Assembly: GCA_027475525.1 (NCBI GenBank)
Contig: JAMWFC010000065.1
Span: forward strand, 748,188-812,187
Origin: Macrolepiota albuminosa
Lineage: Eukaryota; Basidiomycota; Agaricomycetes; Agaricales; Agaricaceae
Length of the DNA stretch: 64,000 nucleotides
Reading direction: 5' to 3'
Of the stretch, positions 1 through 9,749 are shown piece by piece. The stretch's first letter is position 1; the number at the start of each line of letters is the position of its first letter. The notes under the pieces were generated by a model. The model was given only the letters and a program-made list of their open reading frames with translations. It made no database searches and was not told the origin of the DNA. The position numbers and the translations under genes are program-made.

Positions 1-2655
1 GGGCGCCTTTTCGTTGTCCCCTAGAGAACGTTGGCACCGTTCGTTGGATTCCAGAATTGGGGTCGCTAATTGTTAAGGTCGTCTCGTTGTCGGTAACTGT
101 CTTGACGACTGATCGCGCCAAGACGTTGAAGGGTCTGCCAAGTAGCAGGTCATATGCTGGGGAACGTAAGATGTGTATCTGAAGATAAAACGTAATGTCG
201 CCAAGGGTGCACGGCACATTCTTGGCGAGTCCTAGGGATTGGTCTACTGTGCCGTTAGCACTCTGCATGTTTAGTATTACTGTAGGGTCATAAATTAGGC
301 CCAGATCGTTAGCGACTTTGGCTGCCATAGAAATGATCTGAGACCCGCTATCCACAATTGCCTCTACCTCGTACTTGTTGTCTACGGTTAGCGCGACTGA
401 GCGGATAGCGTGTGATTCTTGAGCGATGGTAAGGATTGCAGGGTCCTCTCCATGGTCCACTGACCTAAGGTAGGTCTCCACTGGGTCCACAGAGGTGGCG
501 TTAGCGATGGTGTCAGCAAGAGGTTCATCAGTGTCGGGAGAGTCGATGGTAACAGAGAAACCAGGAAGTGCATCGTCGAGTTCATCAACCTCGGCAACGG
601 CTGTCGCCAAGGGTCGTCGGGGAGTGACTGCCGTCTTGACTTGGTTGCGGACGTCGGGAGCAATACTACAAAGTTCTTCTACTGATAAGGTGACGGCGGT
701 TTTCATGATGCGGCTGAAGACGTGGTTGGATTTTTCTATGTCAAAAATTGGCGCAGTAGGTCGGTAGCCACCTTCAGGACGTTTCTTGGGAACGGCAAAA
801 TTTCGTTGTGCGGGAGCGTGATAACGGTCAGGAATCCCTGAATAAGGATGAAGAGGCGGCAAAGGCGGTTCGGGAGCGGTAGCGGACGACGATGGTTCTG
901 GAGTAGTGGCTGGCGTAGTGGCAGGTGGTGCGGCAGGAGCAGGAGTCGGTAACTTGCTAGCGGGAGGCATTGGCTTATATCCTTTGAGAGGCTGCTTAGG
1001 CTGCTTAACTTCAACCCCATCAAACACCTGATTCTTCAGTGAATCCAATTCCTGCTGTAACTTGGCGATACGCTCTTCCCGCGAGAAAGTAGGGCAGTCG
1101 CCAATGCTGTCGAAGTGTAAGACCTCGTGAATCATTTGCTGCTGAGTCGCCTGCTCAGGGTCAGGGTTGGCGTTGCCAGAAAGCGTGCCGGTAATGATTT
1201 GTCCTGGGTTGTGCCTATGCCATTCATCAACTCTCTCCTGGAAGGACTTCTTGTCCGGGTAGTTGGGGATGGTGGCGCCAGAGGTAAGAACTATCTTGCC
1301 GTTGATAGCCCTTCGACTTCTTCCTTGCCGAATATAATTCTCTAAAGTCGCGCAGCGTCCTCTAGTTATAGTATGGCCAATTTCCCCACAGAAGTGGCAA
1401 GGGCCAGGTGCGGGTACGTTAGCGGGTCGGTTAGCAGTGAGGTTGGTGGTGATCATGGTTTCAATACGCGTCATAGCGGAAGCGACAGCGGCGGTAATAG
1501 CAGCATTGAGCTCCTCTTTCTTAACGAAGTCGGTAGTAGGAGGCGGGATGGGAATAATACCGTTAGTTTGCTCAGGGGGTGGGCTCGTCCTAGCGCGTGA
1601 TATACCAACGCCAGTGTCTGTTCCCTTGAGAACCCATTTACCGGCTTCAAAGACGTCGGCAACGTTATAGGGCTCGTCAGGGTGATGGGCCTGATGAACT
1701 ATCTCTAGGCGACGAGCAATACGAGTCCAAAGCGAAGTTGGGATGCCTTGCTGGAATAGGCGACGTTCCTCGTTAATATAGAGCTTGCCGTTCTGCAGAA
1801 GCCACCTAGCGATTTTCTGGAACTCGCGGTAATACGTGGAGAATGCGCCAAGAGACGATGTGCCACTGTCGAATGATTCCTGAACTAATTTTTGCAACTC
1901 ATTTACCGTGTATCGGGTAGCTTCCTCTGCGCCAGGGTACAGCTGGATTACTGCCGTTTTCCAGTCCTCATACAAAGCTTTACCGTGTATCGGGTAGCTT
2001 CCTCTGCGCCAGGGTACAGCTGGATTACTGCCGTTTTCCAGTCCTCATACAAAGCGCCTTGGGCTGGGACGGGTGGGGCGGCAGGAACAAAGGCGGCAAA
2101 CTCGGTCAAACCTGTCCACGTCTCTGCCGTGTCATACGATACGTATCTTGCTGCGTACTCTTTCATCTGCGTGTGGTCGGTAATGTTACAATCCCTAAAC
2201 AAATACTCCAATTCCTTGAAATACTGGGAGAGCTCCCGTGGCTTGGACTCGTCCCATTTCGGTGCCGAGAAGTGGTTGCGTGGCGGCATGCGCTGGACTT
2301 GTTGTTCCATAGCGACTGTGTTGGCGAGTTTGGTTAGCGGTGGTGGGGAAGGAGTTCTAGAGGTTGGTGATGGGGTAAGAGAAATGACGAGTTGAGAAAG
2401 CGGTGTTAATGGAGTGAGGGGTGTGACTGGTTGTGGTATGGCAAGCAGCAACGCTAAGAGGTCGTCGGCGCTAAAGTCAAGAGAACGCAGGAAGAGATCA
2501 GGAAATGCGTCTACAGTGGTGTTCTGTAGTTCCTGTGCAAGAGAGAGACCCGGTAAGGCACCAGGTGGTTGTGGAGTTGATGGGTGGGAAGGAGCAATGC
2601 CTTCTGCTGACTGCTCTAGCAGACGGCACCTACGCTGGAGATGGGTTTCTGGCGG
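1..2655 (-). CDS. Ty3/Gypsy element B gag-protease ORF, partial
   Basis: Capsid-like gag followed by a retroviral aspartic protease; RT and integrase would lie left of the window. The gag core near 1950-2400 reads FSAPKWDESKPRELSQYFKE and later TWTGLTEFA, YEDWKTAVIQLYPG. A zinc knuckle lies at about 1354-1399 (CHFC, GEIGH, then C six residues later, so CX2CX4HX6C instead of the usual HX4C). The protease shows AIVDSGSQIIS at about 330-360 and LLLGRPFN at about 130-155. The frame is open from the left edge to 1904; a 77-bp tandem duplication then shifts it, and collapsing that repeat joins it to the gag frame that extends to about 2655. No ATG is visible at the expected start. Apart from the duplication it looks undamaged, hence fairly young. 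Assignment as Ty3/Gypsy rests on domain order, because RT is not in view. Confidence 0.8.
1904..2057. repeat. 77-bp tandem duplication (probable assembly overlap) in gag of element B
   Basis: TACCGTGTATCGGGTAGC begins at 1904 and again at 1981. Collapsing it joins the two gag half-frames. Confidence 0.9.
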
Positions 2656-2670
2656 AATTCTGCCCTAGAG

Positions 2671-2690
2671 ATCCCTCGCGGTGGGCTCCA
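2671..2690 (-). promoter_or_regulatory. Putative tRNA primer-binding site of element B
   Basis: On the minus strand, three bases inside the LTR end (2694), the sequence reads TGGAGCCCACCGCGAGGG. It starts with TGG, the complement of a tRNA CCA end, at the expected place for minus-strand priming. The tRNA was not identified. Confidence 0.55.
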
Positions 2691-2693
2691 ATT

Positions 2694-3644
2694 TGATGAC
2701 GCCCAAAGTTTGGTCAGTAACAAATGTAACTATAGTGTTACTGTACCAAGAGTGTGCGTTGGGCGCGCTATAAGTGATTTGAGGAGTCCCGGGCAGGTCC
2801 CAGAGAACGCGCCTGTGAAAAAGGAGAAAAGTCGGTAACGGAGTCGGCAAGTGTAAAGCGCTAAGGTAAAGCGCCTAGGAAAGAGCGGTAAGCGAACACG
2901 GCAAAGGTAAGCGGCAAGAGCACGATAAGCTTAGCAAAGTCTAAGCGTCGATAATGCCTGCCGTAGTTGCAAGGCGCGAGTGTGTCGAGTGTTGGCGAGC
3001 GTCTGTAACTGCCGATGAGTTCGACGTTGCCGACCGTAAATGAGCTCTTGAGCGTAAGGGAGACTGAAGTAAGGGGAGCAGGAAACTCTGGTCTGTTATT
3101 CGATAATGCTATGTACAAGTCGGTAAGTGCTTTTATACTACAATGAGTTCACCATCGCCAGTGACTAAGGAGCGGTAAACTAGAAAATTTTATAAGGGGT
3201 AGCTCCAACGGTTTCAGATCCCTGCCATCCATTCAAGACCCTTAGCGCCACCAGGCGGCAGATCGCGGTGCTAAATCATCAATCCATCACCTTTCTGTCT
3301 GTCCAAAAGGCTAAGCGATGTTAGGTGCCAAATCGAGGCGCTAAGCGGTGTCGGACGCCAAGGTCAAACGCCAAGCTGTCCGTCAGTTTTTGATAGATGA
3401 TCAGGCTTCTCGCTAAGTGCTGTCATCAGTGACTGATGCCATCTGTCAGTTGTCATTCCTGCTGCCATCGGCGCTATCACTGATCGGATCTGCTTCTTGC
3501 CGTGTCCGGCCGTCGGGAATGGCTTAAAATAGGTAGAACACGTGCGCTAAGTTCGGAACGAGTGCGGCAAGATTTCTGGAGCTGGTGCCGAGCCTGCCGT
3601 TGATGCGCCTAACCTGTATAGGGTCCTATCAGCGCGTTGCGTCA
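2694..3644 (-). repeat. 5' LTR of element B
   Basis: About 951 bp, from TGATGACG on the left to GCGTCA on the right (inverted termini TGA/TCA). The left border is supported by a second, decayed copy that begins with the same TGATGAC at 46032 where it interrupts another LTR. On the minus strand a TATAAAAG box lies near 3130-3145. No coding sequence is seen. The right border is less certain, because the second copy is too diverged there to fix it. Confidence 0.7.
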
Positions 3645-3645
3645 C

Positions 3646-4969
3646 GAGGGAACAGGGGTGGCCGCTCGGGGGAATTACCCGGAGGATGGGGGTTGAGGAG
3701 AGGGATTGGGTGGTGGAGCCGGAGGGGGAGCCACAGGCGGTGCCCATGGGGGGGTCAGGGGGGGGATCGGGGAGCGGGGGTGCCTCTCGAATGGGGGGCC
3801 GGGGCCAGCCTGTGGTCCTTATCATGCGCCGGGTGACTCGGGCCGGGGGGAGTTAGGAGGGGCGCGGCAGGCATCGCCAAGCCTGTCCCCCGGGCCTTCC
3901 AAGAGGGCGCGTCTGCCCTCTGAGACCCCATCTCCGGCCTCTCTAGCGCACGTTTCTCCGGCAGTGTTCTCCCCGCTGTCTGGGCGACCCTTGGGCGCTG
4001 AGGTGAGGGAGTTGCAAGCGTGTCTGGAGCGGGCCGACCAGGAGAGGGAGGAGCGGGAGGAGGCGGCGCTACAGCGGGGGCTGGAGGAGGATTGCAAGGC
4101 GGCCCTCTGGGAGTTGGAGGAGGCGAGGGTGGCGCGGGGGGAGGCCAAGGCCAGGCTGGAGCAGGGGGTAGGGCTTCCGGGGCAGGGCCCCCCAGGATTG
4201 GTCAAGGCCCTGCACCGAGACATAGTGATCGGGCGCATGGCCTCCCTAAGTGAGTACTCCCCTTCTTGTGGCTGGGCTGGTACTGATATCTCCAGGCTGG
4301 GCCCGGGAGCATCGCCTGCTCCTGGACGGAGTGGCTGCGGTGTTTGCCTCCCTGCAAGAGGGGCTGCAGTCCGAAGCGGGGAGCCCCGGGGTGGAGCAGG
4401 GTCTGGACCTGCTGGGGAGGCTGGTGACCGTGCACCACCGGAGGAACGTCCTGGCCCTGGGGTCATGGTTCGAGCGGGTCCTGGACGAGGGCGAGGCCAG
4501 GCTGGAGCAGGGGGTAGGGCTCCCGGGGCAGGGCCCCCCAGGATTGGTCGAGGCCCTGCACCGAGACGTAGTGATCAGGCGCATGGCCTCCCTAAGTGAG
4601 CTTCTCGTGGCTGGGCTGGTACTGATATCTCCAGGCTGGGCCCGGGAGCATCGCCTGCTCCTGGACGGAGTGGCCGCGGCGTTTGCCTCTCTGCAAGAAG
4701 GGCTGCAGTCCGAAGCGGGGAGCCCCGGGGTGGAGCGGGGTCTGGACCTGCTGGGGAGGCTGGTGACTGCGCACTGCCGGAGGAATGTCCTGGCCCCGGG
4801 GTCATGGTTTGAGCGGGTCCTGGACGAGGGCGAGCAGCTCCTGTCGTGGGACCAGCTGGCTGAGGAGGTGTGGCGGGAGCACGGCCCAGAGGGGGTGGGG
4901 AAGGGTTTCCGGGGCTGGCCGAGGGGAGGGGAGGGTGAGGGCGGTTCGGGGCCCCCGTTTTCTTCTTGA
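3646..4969 (+). CDS. GC-rich coiled-coil ORF, 5' truncated, three exons
   Basis: Function not recognised. The exons are (to 4249), 4296-4595 and 4635-4969. Removing 4250-4295 (GTGAGT...CTGAT...CCAG, 46 bp) joins frame 1 to frame 2 and gives MASL-S-WAREHRLLLDGV. The second intron (4596-4634, 39 bp) sits at the homologous place in the second internal repeat and is frame-neutral. The N-terminal part is Pro/Ser-rich with a KRAR basic patch (PSKRARLPSETPSP), followed by a heptad-like region (REEREEAALQRGLEEDCKAA is typical) and two copies of an RLLLDGVAA-type helical module. No ATG is in frame; a TGA at 3694 and the LTR of element B at 3644 suggest that the 5' end is lost. It converges on element A pol, so it may be an antisense accessory ORF of such elements; from memory, similar coiled-coil ORFs occur in other mushroom genomes, not checked. 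Confidence 0.5.
4149..4840 (+). repeat. 346-bp internal direct repeat
   Basis: GGCCAGGCTGGAGCAGGGGG begins at 4149 and at 4495, and the following ~340 bp is about 95% alike, including the intron and its splice sites. It doubles one exon-intron-exon module of the coiled-coil ORF. The copies differ in intron length (46 versus 39 bp), so this is a real duplication and not the 77-bp artefact. Confidence 0.85.
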
Positions 4970-5213
4970 CATTGACTATTCCGTAGTACCTAGGGCTGTG
5001 AAATATTGTAACTATAAACTGTATATACCTGGTCTTCCGGAGTCGAAAGTAGTGTAAGTAGGGTGGCAGAAAAACTGGAAAAGGCACCTTGCCCAGATTC
5101 CAGAGCGCTACTGTGGAAGGGTACTAAAAAGAGAGTAAAATCTAGAAAGAGAGAGCAGAAAGTATACATGGGAGTTGAATCCCTACTGAGCCCAGAGGCG
5201 GAGGTTACGCCCA
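4970..5213. other. Unassigned gap between coiled-coil ORF and element A pol
   Basis: About 240 bp of AT-richer DNA without an ORF. The 3' LTR of element A would be expected near here, but none of the sequence resembles its 5' LTR. Confidence 0.5.
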
Positions 5214-5377
5214 CTAACGCCGTCTGTGTGTCCTGCGCCTGGGAAGGTCATTTCTCAGGTGCCGTTGTTGGAAGTCCCAGAGTTTGTCGAGGGCGCTTTC
5301 GAGATTTCGACACGGTTCCCAGATGTCGTCTTTCGGGCCGTATCCCTTCCACCGTATGAGGAAGTGGGGTCGTCCAT

Positions 5378-5531
5378 GAATGTTCCGGGAGTCGAGGATG
5401 TCTTCAACCTCATAGTGGTACTCGTCCTCGACCTCGACCGGGGGAGGGGGCTCGGAATGTTCCGGGAGTCGAGGATGTCTTCAACCTCATAGTGGTACTC
5501 GTCCTCGACCTCGACCGGGGGAGGGGGCTCG
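5378..5531. repeat. 77-bp tandem duplication in the chromodomain of element A
   Basis: GAATGTTCCGGGAGTCGAGG begins at 5378 and 5455. Collapsing it restores a complete chromodomain ([13 protein letters not shown]). Confidence 0.92.
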
Positions 5532-8500
5532 GGGCGTCGTTCAGGGAAGGGGTCCGGGGGGTGCCGTTCCAGTAGGCGGACATGGAACACCGGGTGCAGA
5601 CCTTTCAGTCCTGGGGGAAGCTCGATCTTGTAGGCATGGGATGAGACCTTCTTCAAAATTTTGAACGGGCTGAGGCGCTTGTGATCGAGTTTTGGAGAGG
5701 GCCGGCGGGTGCGGAGGTGGCGTCGATCTAACCATACCTTTGTCCTGGGGGTCCAGTCGGGGGTGTCTTCCCGTTTCTGGTCGGCGTGTTTCGCATAGGC
5801 CTGATTCGCGGTGTTGATCTCTTCTCAGAGAAACTCATGAAGGGACTGGAGATCCCGGGCGACTTCGTGGGCGGCGTGTGATGGGATGTCCTGGAGCGAG
5901 AGTGTCAGTTGAGGGTGGTATTCCTTGTTGGCAAAGAAGGGGGACACCCCGGTGGCAGAGTGCAGCGTGTTGTTGTTGTAGGTGAACTCGGCCAGGAGGA
6001 GCTCGGCGCGCCAGTCGTCCTGCAAGTAGTTGACGTACAGTCAGAGGTACTGCTCGAGAGACTGGTTGACCCTTTCGGTTTGGCCGTCGGTTTCGGGGTG
6101 GTAGGCGGTAGAGAGGTTAGTCTTCACTTCAAGTGCCTTACACAGGGAAGTCCAAAACTTGGACACGAAGAGAGGGCCACGGTCGGAGACGATGTCGTCC
6201 GGGAGTCCATGTTTGGCGAAGACGTGCTCGAGGAACAGCCGGGCAAAGTCCGGGGCGGTATCCGTGGTGTGGCAGGGTAGGAAGATGCCCTGTTTGGTTA
6301 GCCTACACACAACAACGAGAATGGCATCGAACCCTTCAGATTCCGGGAGTTCGACGATGTGGTCCAGGGATATGGAGGACCAGGGGCATCGCCCGACCGG
6401 CAGGGGTTTCAGGAGTCCATACGGTCAGTGTCGGGGGACCTTGGCCCGGAGGCAGGGTTCGCATGATCGAATGTAGCGGGTCACGTCCTTCTTCAACCCT
6501 GGCCAAAAGTAAGTCTGGGAGATCAGCTGGAGAGTCTTACGTATTCCAGGGTGTCCCCGGAGCTTGTGATCGTGGTGTTGATGGAGGACGTCGTAGCAGA
6601 GTTGGGCGTGATCCGGGATGTAGATGCGGCCGTCCTGGAGGAGGAGTTTTTTGTTGGGGGACAAGGAAAAGGCGGGGTCCTGGTCGGTTCCGTCGGGAGG
6701 GCTGCGGGGGTCATGGTCGGTGAAGTACTTGTCTCGGGGGGCACGGCGGATCTGGCTCAGGGTCTCTTCGTCGTTTAAGATCAGTACAGCATTCAAATGT
6801 TCAGGAGGGATCACCACGCGATGATTGAACGCATTGCATTCCGCCTCAAACGACTTCTTGGGATAGACGTCCGGACCATGGGTGAGGGCATTGGGTTTAG
6901 CTCCGAGTCGTCCCGGGCAGTACTGGATCGTGAAGTCATATTCCGAGAGGACCTCGGACCATCGGGCCTGCCATCAACTAAGCTGTTTGGTCGTGGTGAA
7001 GTACTGCAGGTTGTTGTGATCCGAGTAGACCTGAATCCGGTGCCGGGCTCCCTCGAGGTAGGCTCACCATTGCTTGAAGGCTTCGACGATGGCGAGGAGC
7101 TCCTTGTTGTAGATGTCATAGTTGAGCTCGGCGTTGATCATGGACCAGGTGTAGAAGGCAACTGGCCGGGGCTCCCCTCCGTCAGGTTCCATCTGCGAGA
7201 GGATCCCGGCGATGGCGTAGTCAGAGGTGTCGCATTCCAGGATAATTGGGAGGGTCGGGTCATAATGCCGGAGCACGGGGGCGGTCGTGAAAGCCTCTTT
7301 GAGCAGGTTAAAGACACTCTGGCACTTACTGTCCCAGTTCCAGGCGACGTCCTTGCGCGTGAGCCGGTTGAGGGGTTTCGTGATACCGGAGTAGTTATCT
7401 ATGAACCTCTGGTAGAAGTTAGCGAAACCCAAGAAAGATTGTACTTCCTTGACGTTCCAGGGCTGCAGCCAGTTGACGATGGCCTTGACCTTGTGGGGGT
7501 CCATGCAAACGCCGTTCGGGGATACGATGACGCCAAGATACTCAACCTCTTCCATATGGAATAAACACTTCTCAGGCTTGGCGTGGAAGTTGTGCTCCCG
7601 GAGGCGTTCGAGGACTTGCCAGACATGCTTCTGGTGATCCTCTGGTGAGTCGGAATAAATGAGGATGTCATCCAGGTAGACGATCACGAAGATGTCGCTC
7701 ATGTCGTGGAAGATGTCATTCATGAAGTATTGGAACGTGGCGGGGGAGTTAGTCATTCCGAAAGGCATCACAAGGTACTCAAACAGACCATACCGCATGC
7801 GGAACACGGTTTTCCACTTGTGTCCCGGAGCGATGCGGACGTTGTTGTAACCAGAGTGGAGGTCAATCTTCGTGTAAACCTTGGCACTGTGGAGTCGATC
7901 GACCAGATTGCCAATGAGCGGGAGCGGGTAGCGGTTCTTTTTGGTGATCTTATTGAGTCCCCGGTAGTTGACACAGAGTCGGAGTGAGCCGTCCTTCTTC
8001 TTGGCGAATAGAACTGGGGCCCCGGCGGCGGAGGCAGAGGGTCGGATGAATCCCTTACCGAGCATTTCGTCGAGGTAGTCCTTGAGGGCCCAGAGTTCGA
8101 CCTCCGACATATTGTATATCTTGCCGAAAGGGGGGGTGGCTACTTCCTCGAGGTCGATGGTGTGATCATAGAGGCGGTGAGGGGGGATCTCCTTGGCGTC
8201 TTCTTCGGAGAATACATCAGCGAACTCATGATACTCTGGGGGAACTACTTCTCGGAGGATTTGCTCCTCGGTTTTCTTTTCCAGGGGAATAGCGTCCCCT
8301 CGTAGGTGTTCTTCTGGGAGAGAAGGCGAGGTGTGCAGCTGAAACATGGGAGTTCCATCCCTCATGAGGCGGGCGAAGGGGGCGGCCCCAATGATCCTAA
8401 TGTCGAGTGCGTTTGGGTCGATCGGGGTTGCAGGTACATTGGCCGGAGCAGGTGTGACGCATGTCTGAGACCAGCCATGGTAGTTCGGCCCTTTGTACTT

Positions 8501-9030
8501 GTTCCAAGGAATATTTGGGGGCCGATCAGGGGCCTTGCGGGCTCGGACAGGTGTGGGTAGTGCAGGCATGGGGGGCGCAGCGGTCGTCCCAGGGGTGTCG
8601 GGCGTCGGGTCGCTTCCTAGGGCCTGGAGGTGCACGGCGGTCGAGGGGTGGTCTTTGGGTCCCAGGAAGGTCATGGTGAGCGTCCTCCAATCAATGTCAG
8701 GGTTCATGTCGCACAGCCAGGATAGTCCCAGCACCATTGGGGTTGATTCGTGAAGTCGCGTGACCAGGAAGTCGGAGGTGAACTCGTAGTTGTTGTCCAG
8801 GGTCACGTGTCCCAAGTGAGACCTCTGGATGGGGCCGGAGGAGGAGGGGGTGCTGTCGAGGCGTTGCAGGCGGAGGGGCTGGTCGAGGGAGTCGTGGGGG
8901 AGGTCGAGAGCGTCGCTGATGAAAACTCCGGTGGCTCCACTGTCGATGAGGGCCGGTACTGGTCCTGGGGCACCGTCCAGCCTGGCATTGATGACGAAGG
9001 ATTGGGACAAACGGGACTGGAGTCCGGGGG

Positions 9031-9184
9031 GTGATGGGGGCCCGTCCTTTGGGGTAGGGTCCGGAGAGTGGGGGATGTCGAAGGGGAGTTGCTGGTCGTC
9101 GGGCGGGGTGATGGGGGCCCGTCCTTCGGAGTAGGGTCCGGAGAGTGGGGGATGTCGAAGGGAAGTTGCTGGTCGTCGGATGTC
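9031..9184. repeat. 77-bp tandem duplication, imperfect, between the two protease domains
   Basis: GTGATGGGGGCCCGTCCTT begins at 9031 and 9108. Unlike most of the others, the copies differ at several bases. Collapsing it puts protease 1 and protease 2 in one frame. Confidence 0.8.
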
Positions 9185-9749
9185 AAGTCCCGGGTCAGGC
9201 GAAGGGTGAGATGTCGCCAATCAATGCGGGGGTTGGTGTCTTGGAGCCACGGAAGCCCTAGGACCAGGGGTGTGGAAGGGTGGAGTTTGGTTATCAACAT
9301 CCGGAGGGTGTGAGTCTGTCCGTTGGCGAAAGTAATGGGCATACGCACAAAATGAGTGATGTCCCCTGCCGTAGAGGCGTCTCCATCGAAGAGGCAGAGC
9401 CGTACCAGGACCGGGAGTCGCTGAGCGGGTTTCGGGGCGAAGGTAGACCATGCTTCGTCGATGAAGTTGTTGGTGGCGCCACTGTCAACGAGGGTGTCGA
9501 GGGGGGTTCCAGAGGGGGTGAGGCGAGTTTTGAGGAGGAGGGAGTGTGAAGAGTGGGAGGGTAGATAAGCCATGAGGGTGTCCTGTATGAGTGTCGTGGA
9601 GCGAAGGTGTGAGACCAGGGTGGAGAAGACGTTGGGGTTGATTCCACAATTTAGGGCGTCTTCCGGGTCTAAATTGCCAGGTCGTTTTCCGAATACTCGT
9701 AGGTGGCATCCTCCCCTTCGAAGGTCCAGGTGGCACGTCCCATAACCTG

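Noticed and set aside
1892..2395. 167-codon plus-strand ORF with internal repetition
   Set aside because: It is the reverse of gag B, and its repetition is just the 77-bp duplication.
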